Source: Paracoccaceae bacterium
GTDB lineage: Bacteria > Pseudomonadota > Alphaproteobacteria > Rhodobacterales > Rhodobacteraceae
DNA: 12,627 nt
Direction of reading: 5' to 3'
Assembly (NCBI GenBank): GCA_027069385.1
Contig: JALXER010000309.1
Location: forward strand, 1-12,627
Shown in pieces: positions 1 to 6,743 of this stretch (within the stretch, counting starts at the first letter, position 1; each line of letters opens with the position of its first letter). The translations under genes were made by a program, and so were the position numbers. The notes under the pieces are model-generated. The model had not been told where the DNA came from. It searched no databases and saw nothing but the letters and a program-made list of their open reading frames with translations.

Positions 1-482
1 GTCAGGATCTGGCCCGTGCCCTGCCCCACCCCGATGCCATTCTGGCAGAGCGGCGTCAGCGGCTCGACCATCTGGGCGGGCGTTTGCCACGGGCGCTTGG
101 GGCCAATGTGCAGAAAAAACAGCTGGCTTTGTCGCGGTTCCATCTGCGCCCCGCCGCCTTGCAACGCGAAATCACCGTGCATCGGCGCGAGGTCGCGCGG
201 CTGGCCGGAGCCGCAGGCACGGCCCTGATCCGGCGGCTGGGCGAGTTGCGCACACGGCTGGACGGGCTGGAACGGATGCGGCGCTCTTTGGGGTATGTGG
301 ACACGTTGAAACGCGGCTTTGCGGTGGTGCACGGGGCAAAGGGCGTGGTGACCAGTGTTGCGGCGGCGCGCAAGGCCGGTGCGCTGGAAATCGAGTTTGC
401 CGACGGGCGCTTCAGCACCGGCACCCGAGCGGCCCCGCGCAAGAAACCGGGGGCACCCGACCCGCAAGGCTCGCTGTTCTGA
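1..482 (+). CDS. xseA: Exodeoxyribonuclease VII large subunit, C-terminal part
   Basis: This is the 3' end of a gene that begins before the window. The reading frame is open from base 3 (first full codon) to a TGA at 480-482, giving 159 visible residues; the family is usually 400-530 residues. The visible part is the charged, helical C-terminal region, rich in Arg, Gln and Leu (for example a LAERRQRLDHL stretch). It ends in the family's closing beta segment, with GYVDTLKRGFAVV followed by a G-VV-S stretch and a FADGRF motif. XseA forms the nuclease subunit that, with XseB, degrades single-stranded DNA to oligonucleotides. A TTG at 84 lies in frame but is internal, because coding similarity continues upstream of it. 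The gene converges on the lysR gene at 567-1439. Assignment is by recognition of the C-terminal pattern. Confidence 0.9.
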   Translation, partial: QDLARALPHPDAILAERRQRLDHLGGRLPRALGANVQKKQLALSRFHLRPAALQREITVHRREVARLAGAAGTALIRRLGELRTRLDGLERMRRSLGYVDTLKRGFAVVHGAKGVVTSVAAARKAGALEIEFADGRFSTGTRAAPRKKPGAPDPQGSLF

Positions 483-501
483 CCCGCCGGAACGTCGCCT
501 C

Positions 502-522
502 GGAGGGGGATTGACCCCCTCC
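502..522. terminator. Hairpin after xseA, between convergent genes
   Basis: An 8-bp perfect stem (GGAGGGGG at 502-509 pairing with CCCCCTCC at 515-522) encloses a 5-base loop, 20 bases after the xseA stop. No T-run follows on either strand, so a classical rho-independent terminator is uncertain. Its position between converging genes still favours a role in ending transcription. Confidence 0.5.
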
Positions 523-530
523 TTCGCCGA

Positions 531-561
531 GCAATCCGTGCCGGATTGCCCCGCATCCGGC
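531..561. terminator. Overlapping hairpins downstream of the LysR gene
   Basis: GCAATCCG (531-538) pairs with CGGATTGC (542-549) around a 3-base loop. The right half can instead pair further on: GCCGGAT (540-546) with ATCCGGC (555-561). The two folds exclude each other. They lie just past the end of the LysR gene on its strand, so they may end its transcript. There is no clear T-run. Confidence 0.4.
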
Positions 562-566
562 GTCGG

Positions 567-1439
567 CTATTCAGCCGCAACCGCCGTGGCCACACCATAG
601 GCCTGACGCACGAAATCGGCCAGACGTTCGGCCATGGCGTTCGTCGCCCCATTGGCCGCATACATATTGATATTGAACATCGGCAATTCGGGCAACGCGC
701 CGTTATGCGGAATCGGATCCATATAGGGCGAGGTCGCTCCGGCAAGGCCGGTATGAATCGCCAGATCGGCCGAGATCGACGCCTCAATCGTGCGGGTCGA
801 ATCGGAATCGACCACCATATCCCACGGGATTCCGGCCTCGGTCAGCACCGCCTGTGTGGCGTGGCGGAACATGCAGTCGGGTTCGAATGCCAGCCGGAGC
901 GGGGTTTCCTGCCAGACCTCGCCCCCCGGTGCGCCAAGCCAGATCAGCGGAGTGGAAAGCAGGGTTTCACCGCCCTTGTCCACCCCGTGCTCGGTGGTCA
1001 TGATCAGGTCGATATTACCGGCCTCCATCCGCGCCTTGAGCTTGGCAGTAAACGACGAGATCAGGTGCACCTTGACGCGCGGGAATTCCTGAGAGAACCG
1101 GCGTAACACCCCGGGAACATGGGGATAAACGATATCGGACGGGACGCCGAAAACCACCTCTCCCTCATATTTCTGGTCGGTCATTCTGGCCCAGAGCTCG
1201 TCATTCAACCGCAAGATACGATGGCCGTAATCGAGCAGTTGTTCACCCTGCGAAGTCATGCGAACCCCGCGCCCCGAACGGACAAGCAGAGGCTGACCAA
1301 GGGCGGTTTCCAGCCGTTTGAGCTGCATCGAAACCGCCGATTGGGTCAGATGCAACTGCCCCGCCGCCTTGGTGACTCCGCCGGTCTGCGCCACGGTAAC
1401 AAAGGCCCGAAGGGCGGTCAGGTCGAGGTTTCTTATCAT
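567..1439 (-). CDS. LysR-family transcriptional regulator
   Basis: A 290-residue protein of normal LysR length. Residues about 4-63 form the winged helix-turn-helix (LDLTALRAFVTVAQTGGVT, then KAAGQLHLTQSAVSMQLKRL, then a wing ending in RSGRGVRMTSQG). The rest is the two-lobed effector-binding domain. I chose the ATG at 1439 because GAG lies 7 bases upstream and the protein then begins MIRNLDLTALR, as family members do; another ATG at 1451 has no visible ribosome site. The gene is divergent from the DUF1127-type gene at 1525. LysR regulators commonly control their own gene and a divergent neighbour, so that gene is the natural candidate target. The effector is unknown. Confidence 0.92.
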   Translation of the reverse strand: MIRNLDLTALRAFVTVAQTGGVTKAAGQLHLTQSAVSMQLKRLETALGQPLLVRSGRGVRMTSQGEQLLDYGHRILRLNDELWARMTDQKYEGEVVFGVPSDIVYPHVPGVLRRFSQEFPRVKVHLISSFTAKLKARMEAGNIDLIMTTEHGVDKGGETLLSTPLIWLGAPGGEVWQETPLRLAFEPDCMFRHATQAVLTEAGIPWDMVVDSDSTRTIEASISADLAIHTGLAGATSPYMDPIPHNGALPELPMFNINMYAANGATNAMAERLADFVRQAYGVATAVAAE

Positions 1440-1524
1440 ATCACATCTCATTATGATTAGGTGGTTAATTATTCATTTTACAAATACAAATATAGCCACC
1501 ATACATCATAATACAAGATATATT
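1440..1524. promoter_or_regulatory. AT-rich divergent control region
   Basis: This spacer between the LysR gene and the small DUF1127-type gene has only 21 G or C in 85 bases, against roughly 60% GC in nearby coding DNA. It should hold both promoters. On the + strand a CATAAT at 1507-1512 is the best -10-like match, but no good -35 accompanies it. An imperfect dyad, ATCACA at 1440-1445 against TATGAT at 1452-1457, overlaps the LysR ribosome site and could be an autoregulatory site. Both assignments are weak. Confidence 0.4.
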
Positions 1525-1755
1525 ATGGAAAATTCAATACAAATGCAAATAGAAGATCCCATGCAGAGCATCGCTTTGACCCATGCCTATACCCCGAAAA
1601 ACCCGTTGGTTGCCGCCGCACGGATGATCCGCCTGTTCACACTGCGCCGCCAGTCCCGCGCCGCCCTTGCACGGCTGGATGCGACACATCTGGACGACAT
1701 TGGCCTGAGCGCCAAACAAGCCCATCACGAATCACGCAAACCGTTCTTTCTTTGA
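1525..1755 (+). CDS. Small arginine-rich DUF1127 (YjiS-like) protein
   Basis: A 76-residue basic protein. The helical segment at residues 30-54 (AAARMIRLFTLRRQSRAALARL) leads to HLDDIGLSAKQAHHESRKPF, which carries the DIGLS...E..KPF ending of DUF1127 proteins. The start is uncertain: the ATG at 1525 gives the longest form but has a poor ribosome site. In-frame ATGs at 1543 and 1561 (64 residues, AGAAG five bases upstream) are alternatives, and the domain is intact in all. In other alphaproteobacteria, small DUF1127 proteins have been linked to RNA turnover and stress or nutrient responses; no specific role can be assigned here. It is divergent from a LysR gene that may control it and is followed at once by a strong inverted repeat. 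Confidence 0.75.
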   Translation: MENSIQMQIEDPMQSIALTHAYTPKNPLVAAARMIRLFTLRRQSRAALARLDATHLDDIGLSAKQAHHESRKPFFL

Positions 1756-1764
1756 AACGGCAGG

Positions 1765-2020
1765 CGTCTTTGAAATGAATTTCAAAGACGGTTGCGACAC
1801 CATGGCCGGGCTTCGCCCGGCAAAAGGGGGGGCCACAGCCCCCCTCGCGCATGAATGCGCGTACCCCCCGATGGTTCCAGGCGGCACCCCTTTTGCCAGA
1901 ATGGCAAAACCTTTATACGGCGCAACGCGAGCATATCCGGGTGCTGCCATTCGTGTGGCTCCAAAACCGAACGCAGTGAGGCCATGGTGTCGCAACGCGT
2001 TTTGAAACTTGTTTCAAAAC
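1765..2020. repeat. Palindrome-rich element with 17-bp inverted ends
   Basis: This gene-free stretch is built from perfect hairpins: 1765-1790 (12-bp arms, loop GA), 1805-1821 (7 bp, loop TTC), 1827-1844 (GGGGGGC/GCCCCCC, loop CACA), 1846-1861 (CGCGCAT/ATGCGCG), 1891-1909 (TTTTGCCA/TGGCAAAA) and 1999-2020 (10 bp, loop TT). The sequence GTTGCGACACCATGGCC at 1791-1807 recurs as its exact reverse complement at 1980-1996. Each copy is flanked on the outside by a TTTGAAA-type hairpin (1765-1790 and 1999-2020), so the two ends mirror each other. The whole unit, about 256 bp, could be a non-autonomous element or a REP/BIME-like intergenic repeat. No transposase is visible. Several short ORFs cross it but look non-coding. 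Confidence 0.7.
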
Positions 2021-2026
2021 CGCCCG

Positions 2027-2042
2027 CCTTTCTATGGAAAGG
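2027..2042. repeat. Small hairpin beside the palindrome element
   Basis: CCTTTC (2027-2032) pairs with GAAAGG (2037-2042) around a TATG loop. It continues the run of hairpins between the mirrored element and the suf operon terminator candidate. No separate function is visible. Confidence 0.35.
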
Positions 2043-2053
2043 TGTCGGCGAAC

Positions 2054-2072
2054 GGGGGGCTCGATGCCCCCC
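2054..2072 (-). terminator. Candidate terminator hairpin after sufS
   Basis: A 7-bp GC stem (GGGGGGC at 2054-2060, GCCCCCC at 2066-2072) with a 5-base loop begins 24 bases after the sufS stop. There is no T-run after it on the - strand, so it may act as a transcript-stabilising stem or a weak terminator. It is also similar to the GGGGGGC/GCCCCCC hairpin at 1827-1844. Confidence 0.45.
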
Positions 2073-2096
2073 TGAGGCGAGGTTCGGCGCGAAGGG

Positions 2097-3317
2097 TTAG
2101 CCCAGCAGTTCGTGGCACAGTTCCAGAGCTTCAACCAGCTTGTCCACCTCTGCCTTGGTGTTATACAGCGCAAATGATGCGCGGCAGGTCGCAGTGACAC
2201 CAAGATGGTCCATCAGGGGCTGGGCGCAATGGTGGCCGGCACGCACCGCCACGCCTTTCTGATCGACAATCGTGGAAATATCGTGCGGATGCGCCCCACC
2301 GGCCATAGTAAAGCTGAAAATCGCCCCCTTGCCCGGTGCATCGCCTTGCACATTGATCCAGTTCAGCCCGTTCAGGCGCTGGCGGGCATAGTCGCGCAGG
2401 CTGGCCTCGTGCGCGGCGATCTGCGCCATGCCCAGCCCCGTCATATAGTCCAGCGCCACACCAAGCCCGATCATTTGCACAATGCCCGGGGTTCCGGCCT
2501 CGAACTTGTGGGGCGGGGTGTTATAGCTGACCGCATCGCGGGTTACCGTTTCGATCATATCGCCGCCGCCCATGAACGGGCGCATCTGCGCCATCCGCTC
2601 GGCCCGGACAAACAGCGCCCCCGAGGCCGACGGCCCATAGAGCTTATGCCCGGTAATGGCAAAGAAGTCACAGCCGATATCCTGCACATCCACCGGCATA
2701 TGCACCGCCGATTGAGACCCGTCAATACAGGTCGCAATACCGCGTTCGCGCGCCGCGTGGCATACGGTTTTCACATCCACCACGGTGCCGAGCACATTGG
2801 ACATATGGGTCAGCGCCACCAGCTTTGTGCGCGGCCCCATGGCATCGATCACCGCCTGCGGATCCAGCGAGCCATCGGGCGCGGTTTCCACCCATTTCAG
2901 CACCACCCCCATGCGTTCGCGCAAAAAATGCCACGGCACGATATTGGCGTGATGCTCCATCACCGACAAAATGATCTCGTCACCGGCTTGCAGGTTTTCC
3001 ACCCCCCAGCCATAGGACACCAGATTGAACCCGTGAGTCGAACCGGTGGTAAACAGAATTTCCGCTTCGGTCGGCGCGTTCAGAAACGCTTGTATCTTGC
3101 CGCGTACCGCCTCGTATTTATCGGTGGCCAGATTGGACAAAAAATGCAACCCGCGATGCACATTGGCGTATTCCTCGGCATAGCCGCGCGTCACCGCATC
3201 GATCACCACCTGCGGTTTTTGCGCCGAGGCCCCGTTATCCAGATACACCAGCGGTTTGCCATTGACCTGCCGCGCAAGAATGGGGAAATCCTGTCGGATC
3301 TCGTTCACGTCATACAT
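2097..3317 (-). CDS. sufS: SufS-type (group II) cysteine desulfurase
   Basis: A 406-residue PLP enzyme of full family length that takes sulfur from cysteine, releasing alanine and holding a persulfide for cluster assembly. Visible features are VYLDNGASAQKP near the start, H123 in EHHANIVPWH, the PLP-contacting D199 in CIDGSQSAVH, the PLP lysine K225 in ITGHKLYGPS, the catalytic cysteine C364 in RAGHHCAQPLM (the short SufS-type loop) and R379 in CRASFALYNT. It is the last gene of the suf operon in this window, 12 bases after the membrane protein gene at 3330-4052. The usual sulfur acceptor SufE (or SufU) is not present nearby. After the stop comes only the palindrome-rich spacer. Confidence 0.96.
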   Translation of the reverse strand: MYDVNEIRQDFPILARQVNGKPLVYLDNGASAQKPQVVIDAVTRGYAEEYANVHRGLHFLSNLATDKYEAVRGKIQAFLNAPTEAEILFTTGSTHGFNLVSYGWGVENLQAGDEIILSVMEHHANIVPWHFLRERMGVVLKWVETAPDGSLDPQAVIDAMGPRTKLVALTHMSNVLGTVVDVKTVCHAARERGIATCIDGSQSAVHMPVDVQDIGCDFFAITGHKLYGPSASGALFVRAERMAQMRPFMGGGDMIETVTRDAVSYNTPPHKFEAGTPGIVQMIGLGVALDYMTGLGMAQIAAHEASLRDYARQRLNGLNWINVQGDAPGKGAIFSFTMAGGAHPHDISTIVDQKGVAVRAGHHCAQPLMDHLGVTATCRASFALYNTKAEVDKLVEALELCHELLG

Positions 3318-3329
3318 GCGGTTAACCCT

Positions 3330-4052
3330 TTAGATATAATGATTTGCCCGCAGATACAGGCCCACCAGCCACAGGAACATGGCAATAAAAGTCATGGATG
3401 CGAACACCGGAAAGGTTGCTTTCAGGCGATGTGCCTCGGCCACACCGGCCGAGATCAGATAGACAAACGGGATCAGGCTAAGCCAGTACGGTGCCTGTGC
3501 GACAAACGGATTTTGCAAGATCGGCACCGAGCTTTCCAGCGAAGCAAAAATCACCGTGACCACCGCAAATAACAGCCCGAAAGGCGCAGCGGTAAAGCTG
3601 CCCCAGAACACCCCGGCACGGGTCGATTTCCAGTCGCCCTTGCCGCCAAAGGCGCGAACGGCAATCCACAACACAAACGAAAACGCATAGATCAAGGCCG
3701 TGCGCGCAAACAGCGCCACGATCAGCCACACCCCGATTTCCGCAGGCAGCACGCTGGACGCCTGCTCGGTCGGCGACACCACGGCCTTAAGCGACCATGA
3801 CAGGAAAAAGATCATATCCGACATCAAGATATAAAACAAAAGCCGCCCTTCGAACGGGTTTTCATCGATCAGCCGGCGGGTCGATTTGCGCATATCTTTC
3901 CACGCATCGATCACCTTCATAAACAGCGAAGAATGCGAGGTCTGATAGGTGGCATACTCGGTAGTAAACGCGTCACCCTCGTGCTCGATATCGCTTAGAT
4001 GCACCTCTGGCAGGCCTTCTTGGGCCTCTTGCGGCTGTTCTTTGTCGCCCAT
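3330..4052 (-). CDS. Multi-helix membrane protein of the suf operon
   Basis: A 240-residue integral membrane protein. An acidic, soluble N-terminus (residues 1-65, Glu/Asp/Gln rich) is followed by about five hydrophobic segments near residues 71-92, 105-133, 150-172, 187-207 and 217-235. I placed the start at the ATG at 4052 (MGDKEQPQEAQEG). The same frame is open much further upstream, but that part runs antiframe through the neighbouring gene. The start lies 20 bases past that gene's stop, with AGGG 11 bases upstream. The layout resembles Yip1-like membrane proteins, and the preceding gene is of the same general type, so the two may act together. Location between sufD and sufS suggests a link to cluster assembly, but no function can be read from the sequence. 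Confidence 0.8.
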   Translation of the reverse strand: MGDKEQPQEAQEGLPEVHLSDIEHEGDAFTTEYATYQTSHSSLFMKVIDAWKDMRKSTRRLIDENPFEGRLLFYILMSDMIFFLSWSLKAVVSPTEQASSVLPAEIGVWLIVALFARTALIYAFSFVLWIAVRAFGGKGDWKSTRAGVFWGSFTAAPFGLLFAVVTVIFASLESSVPILQNPFVAQAPYWLSLIPFVYLISAGVAEAHRLKATFPVFASMTFIAMFLWLVGLYLRANHYI

Positions 4053-4072
4053 GGCGTAATTATCCCTGTTTC

Positions 4073-4651
4073 TCAACCATTTGGCGCTATGATTGAGAAC
4101 TGCAACGCCGCTGTCAATCCCGCAACGATTAAAATCACCAGAATAAACATCGGAATGAAAGAGCGAAAGCGCTCGGCCAGCGACAGGTTCACCGACCAGA
4201 ACAGCCCAAACCCCAGAAACGCCAGCAGTGACCCGACCTGCCCGACCAAAGGGAGCGGGGCCACCGCATAGGCCGCCGTAGACAGCAGCGCCAGTGGCGC
4301 ACTGGCCAGCAACGCCCAGAACAGCGCCAACCGCGCCCCGAAAAAGCCGCCCTGCCCCTTGAACCCCTTCGCCACCAGATGCGAGATCGCCGCCAGCGCG
4401 TAAAGCAACAGCGGTCCGAAAAACAACGATCCGGTCAGGTTGCCCGCGATAATCGCCATCGGGGTTTTCTCGCCCTCGGCAGCGGCGTTGGCCAGTTGCA
4501 GCAGCGCCGGAAACCGCGCCACCACCAACAGCAAGGTTGCCAGCACCACATAGATCAACAGGCGTTCCTCGCCCTTCACAAGGTCGATCTGGCGTTGCAT
4601 GGCCGCGCGCGGGTTGCGATAGCTTGCAACAATTTCGCCAAACACGGTCAT
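4073..4651 (-). CDS. Yip1-like membrane protein of the suf operon
   Basis: A 192-residue protein with about five hydrophobic segments (roughly residues 30-48, 72-94, 107-130, 136-156, 165-187) after a polar N-terminus containing YRNPRAAMQRQI. That short cytoplasmic lead-in and helix arrangement match bacterial Yip1-domain proteins, which sit in the cytoplasmic membrane and have no defined enzymatic activity. Its ATG overlaps the sufD stop by one base (TGATG), so it is translationally coupled to sufD. A Yip1-like gene after sufD is, from memory, common in Rhodobacterales suf operons. Family assignment is by pattern only. Confidence 0.78.
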   Translation of the reverse strand: MTVFGEIVASYRNPRAAMQRQIDLVKGEERLLIYVVLATLLLVVARFPALLQLANAAAEGEKTPMAIIAGNLTGSLFFGPLLLYALAAISHLVAKGFKGQGGFFGARLALFWALLASAPLALLSTAAYAVAPLPLVGQVGSLLAFLGFGLFWSVNLSLAERFRSFIPMFILVILIVAGLTAALQFSIIAPNG

Positions 4652-5934
4652 CAGCTATGCCGTTCCGTCCAGCCCGACAGCCGTGAACGGATGTCATCGG
4701 CCAACTCGGGATTGTCAATCTCGGCTATGGCCTCGTCCAGAAAAGCTTCGATCATGATATTCTGGGCAATCTTGCGCGGAATGCCGCGCGACATCAGGTA
4801 AAACATGCTGGTTTCATCGACCGCCCCGCAGGTGGACCCGTGCGAGCAGATCACATCATCGGCGTAAATCTCCAATTCCGGCTTGGCCAGAAAGGTGCTG
4901 TCATCATCCAATAGCAGCCCCTGGCTGATTTGATAGCCGTCGGTTTTCTGCGCGTCCGGTTGCACCAGAATCTTGCCCTGAAACACCCCCGTCGCGCCGT
5001 TTTTCAACACCTTTTTGAACACCTGCCGGCTTTCGCAATTCTGCGCATCATGGGTGACAAAAACCGTATCATCGTGCTGGAAATCCGAATCTCCCAGACA
5101 GGCACCGGCCAGATGCGCCACCGCATCATCGCCGGTCAGTTCAACAACCGCTTCGTTGCGCGTCAACTTGCCATTCACCGTTAATGTGAACGATTTCAAC
5201 AGGCTGGATGCCCCGAGCCGCGCGAAAAGATGGCTGTGTGCCAGCCGCCCGTGATCGCGCCCCTGCGCGCGCACATGGTGAAAGGCGCCCGAATCGGCGA
5301 TATCCACCTCAAGCACCGAATTCATTCGCGCCCCCGCCGGACCGTTTTCCAGCAAGGTCATTTGCGCGCCTTCCTCGATGCGCACCACATGGTGCACCAT
5401 CACATCCGCGCGGTCGCTTTCTCGCAGATAGCGCAGGCAAACCGGCCGGGCGACCTTGCCGGTTGCCCGGATCACCACGCCCTGCGCGGCCAGCGCGGTA
5501 TTCATCGCCGCCATCGGGCGCGCCACCGGTTTCTGGCCCGCGCTTTCCAGCACGCCAAACACGTTTGCCGCCCAGTGGATATCGGTATCGAGCGCCTCTT
5601 GCAGGGTCTGGATCTCCAGCCCCTCGCCGGTCAGATCATCGGAAAGATCGGCACGGTATTCACCGTCAACAAACACCACCAGCAGCTTGTCCACCGCGTC
5701 GAATACCGGCGGTTCGTCACTGTGAATCCGCTCCGAAACCGGTGCGCTGTCGGCCAGCAACAGCGCCGGATTGGTGTAACGCCAGTATTCATCGCGACGT
5801 TTGGGGGCGCCAAGCCGCCCGAGTCTGCCGCGCGCCGCGAGACGGGCATTTGCCCCCCAGTCCGAGGTCTGCCGCGGCGCACCCGTGCGTGCCAGCAGCG
5901 CCTCGACCGGACTATCCTGTACCAACGCGCCCAT
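4651..5934 (-). CDS. sufD: Fe-S cluster assembly scaffold protein SufD
   Basis: A 427-residue SufD, near the usual length. The N-terminal helical region contains the family's RRDEYWRYTNP motif (residues 46-55), followed by the right-handed beta-helix core. The C-terminal part carries CSHGSTCGAVDETSMFYLMSRGIP (a split motif around residues 363-386), in which H365 corresponds to the conserved SufD histidine that helps form the cluster site with SufB. SufD pairs with SufB and two SufC ATPases to build Fe-S clusters in the cytoplasm. The start overlaps the sufC stop by one base (TAATG) and the stop overlaps the next gene by one base, so all three are tightly coupled. Confidence 0.96.
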   Translation of the reverse strand: MGALVQDSPVEALLARTGAPRQTSDWGANARLAARGRLGRLGAPKRRDEYWRYTNPALLLADSAPVSERIHSDEPPVFDAVDKLLVVFVDGEYRADLSDDLTGEGLEIQTLQEALDTDIHWAANVFGVLESAGQKPVARPMAAMNTALAAQGVVIRATGKVARPVCLRYLRESDRADVMVHHVVRIEEGAQMTLLENGPAGARMNSVLEVDIADSGAFHHVRAQGRDHGRLAHSHLFARLGASSLLKSFTLTVNGKLTRNEAVVELTGDDAVAHLAGACLGDSDFQHDDTVFVTHDAQNCESRQVFKKVLKNGATGVFQGKILVQPDAQKTDGYQISQGLLLDDDSTFLAKPELEIYADDVICSHGSTCGAVDETSMFYLMSRGIPRKIAQNIMIEAFLDEAIAEIDNPELADDIRSRLSGWTERHS

Positions 5935-6689
5935 TACGCCACCTCGTTCAACAGATCGGCATAGCCGTTATGCTCGACCTCCAGCGCCAGTTCCGGCCCG
6001 CCGGTTTTGATGATCTTGCCATCAGCCATGATATGCACCACGTCGGGTTTGATATGGTCCAGCAACCGCTGGTAATGGGTGATCACCAGAAATGACCGCT
6101 TGCCGTCGCGCAGCGCATTCACCCCTTCGGCCACAAGCTTCATCGCGTCCACATCAAGCCCAGAATCCGTTTCGTCCAGAATGCACATTTTGGGTTCCAG
6201 CATCGCCATTTGCCAACTCTCGTTGCGCTTTTGCTCGCCCCCCGAAAAGCCCACATTGACGGGCCGCTTCAGCATATCCGCGTCGATCTTCAGGCTCTTG
6301 GCCTTTTCGCGTACCAGCTTCAGGAATTGCGCCGCGTTCAACTCTTCCTCGCCGCGCATCTTGCGCTGGCTGTTCACCGCTGTGCGCAGAAAGGTCATAT
6401 TCCCGACCCCCGGAATTTCCACCGGATACTGGAACGCCAGAAACAGCCCCGCCGCGGCCCGCTCGTCCGGTTCCATATCAAGCAGGTTCTCGCCATTCAG
6501 CAGCACCTCGCCCTCATCCACCACATAGCCGCCCTTGCCAGCCGCCACGTAAGAGGTCGTCGATTTCCCCGAGCCATTCGGCCCCATAATCGCATGCACC
6601 TCGCCCGGCCCCACCTTCAGGTTCATCCCCTTCAGGATCTGCTTGTCTTCATCCGCCAATGAGGCTTTCAGGTTCTTGATTTCAAACAT
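5934..6689 (-). CDS. sufC: Fe-S cluster assembly ATPase SufC
   Basis: A 251-residue ABC-type ATPase that powers the SufBCD scaffold. Walker A is GPNGSGKS (residues 36-43), the Q-loop region is FLAFQYPVEIPGV (84-96), the signature is SGGEQKRNE (149-157), Walker B is CILDETDSGLDVDA (169-182) and the switch histidine is H205 in VITHYQR. All catalytic elements are intact. The ATG at 6689 is preceded by GGAAAAG, a weaker ribosome site than the one in front of the truncated sufC copy at 7899. The gene lies 54 bases after the fkbM stop, so its transcription now depends on reading through fkbM or on a promoter within the insert. Its first 23 codons are duplicated upstream of fkbM with three silent differences. 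Confidence 0.96.
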   Translation of the reverse strand: MFEIKNLKASLADEDKQILKGMNLKVGPGEVHAIMGPNGSGKSTTSYVAAGKGGYVVDEGEVLLNGENLLDMEPDERAAAGLFLAFQYPVEIPGVGNMTFLRTAVNSQRKMRGEEELNAAQFLKLVREKAKSLKIDADMLKRPVNVGFSGGEQKRNESWQMAMLEPKMCILDETDSGLDVDAMKLVAEGVNALRDGKRSFLVITHYQRLLDHIKPDVVHIMADGKIIKTGGPELALEVEHNGYADLLNEVA

Positions 6690-6743
6690 TTTTCTTTTCC
6701 GTTCATTTATAAGGCTGCTAGCCCTCGGTTATTCCATTTGCCG

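Noticed and set aside
1765..2072. CRISPR array
   Set aside because: The hairpins differ in sequence and spacing; there is no regular repeat-spacer pattern.
1732..2203. Several short open frames across the palindrome-rich spacer
   Set aside because: They are mutually overlapping on both strands, arise from repeats, and show no protein-like pattern.
2205..3572. Long + strand open frame (455 codons) opposite sufS
   Set aside because: It is antisense to a gene with all SufS motifs and full length; His/Arg-rich composition is typical of a shadow frame in GC-rich DNA.
4053..4718. Upstream extension (462 codons in total) of the second membrane protein
   Set aside because: It runs out of frame through the Yip1-like gene and gives Gly/Arg-rich low-quality sequence; MGDKEQ at 4052 fits the gene spacing.
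5208..6095. + strand open frame (295 codons) opposite sufD and sufC
   Set aside because: Pro/Arg/Ala-rich antisense frame with no motif; the opposite strand holds two complete well-known genes.
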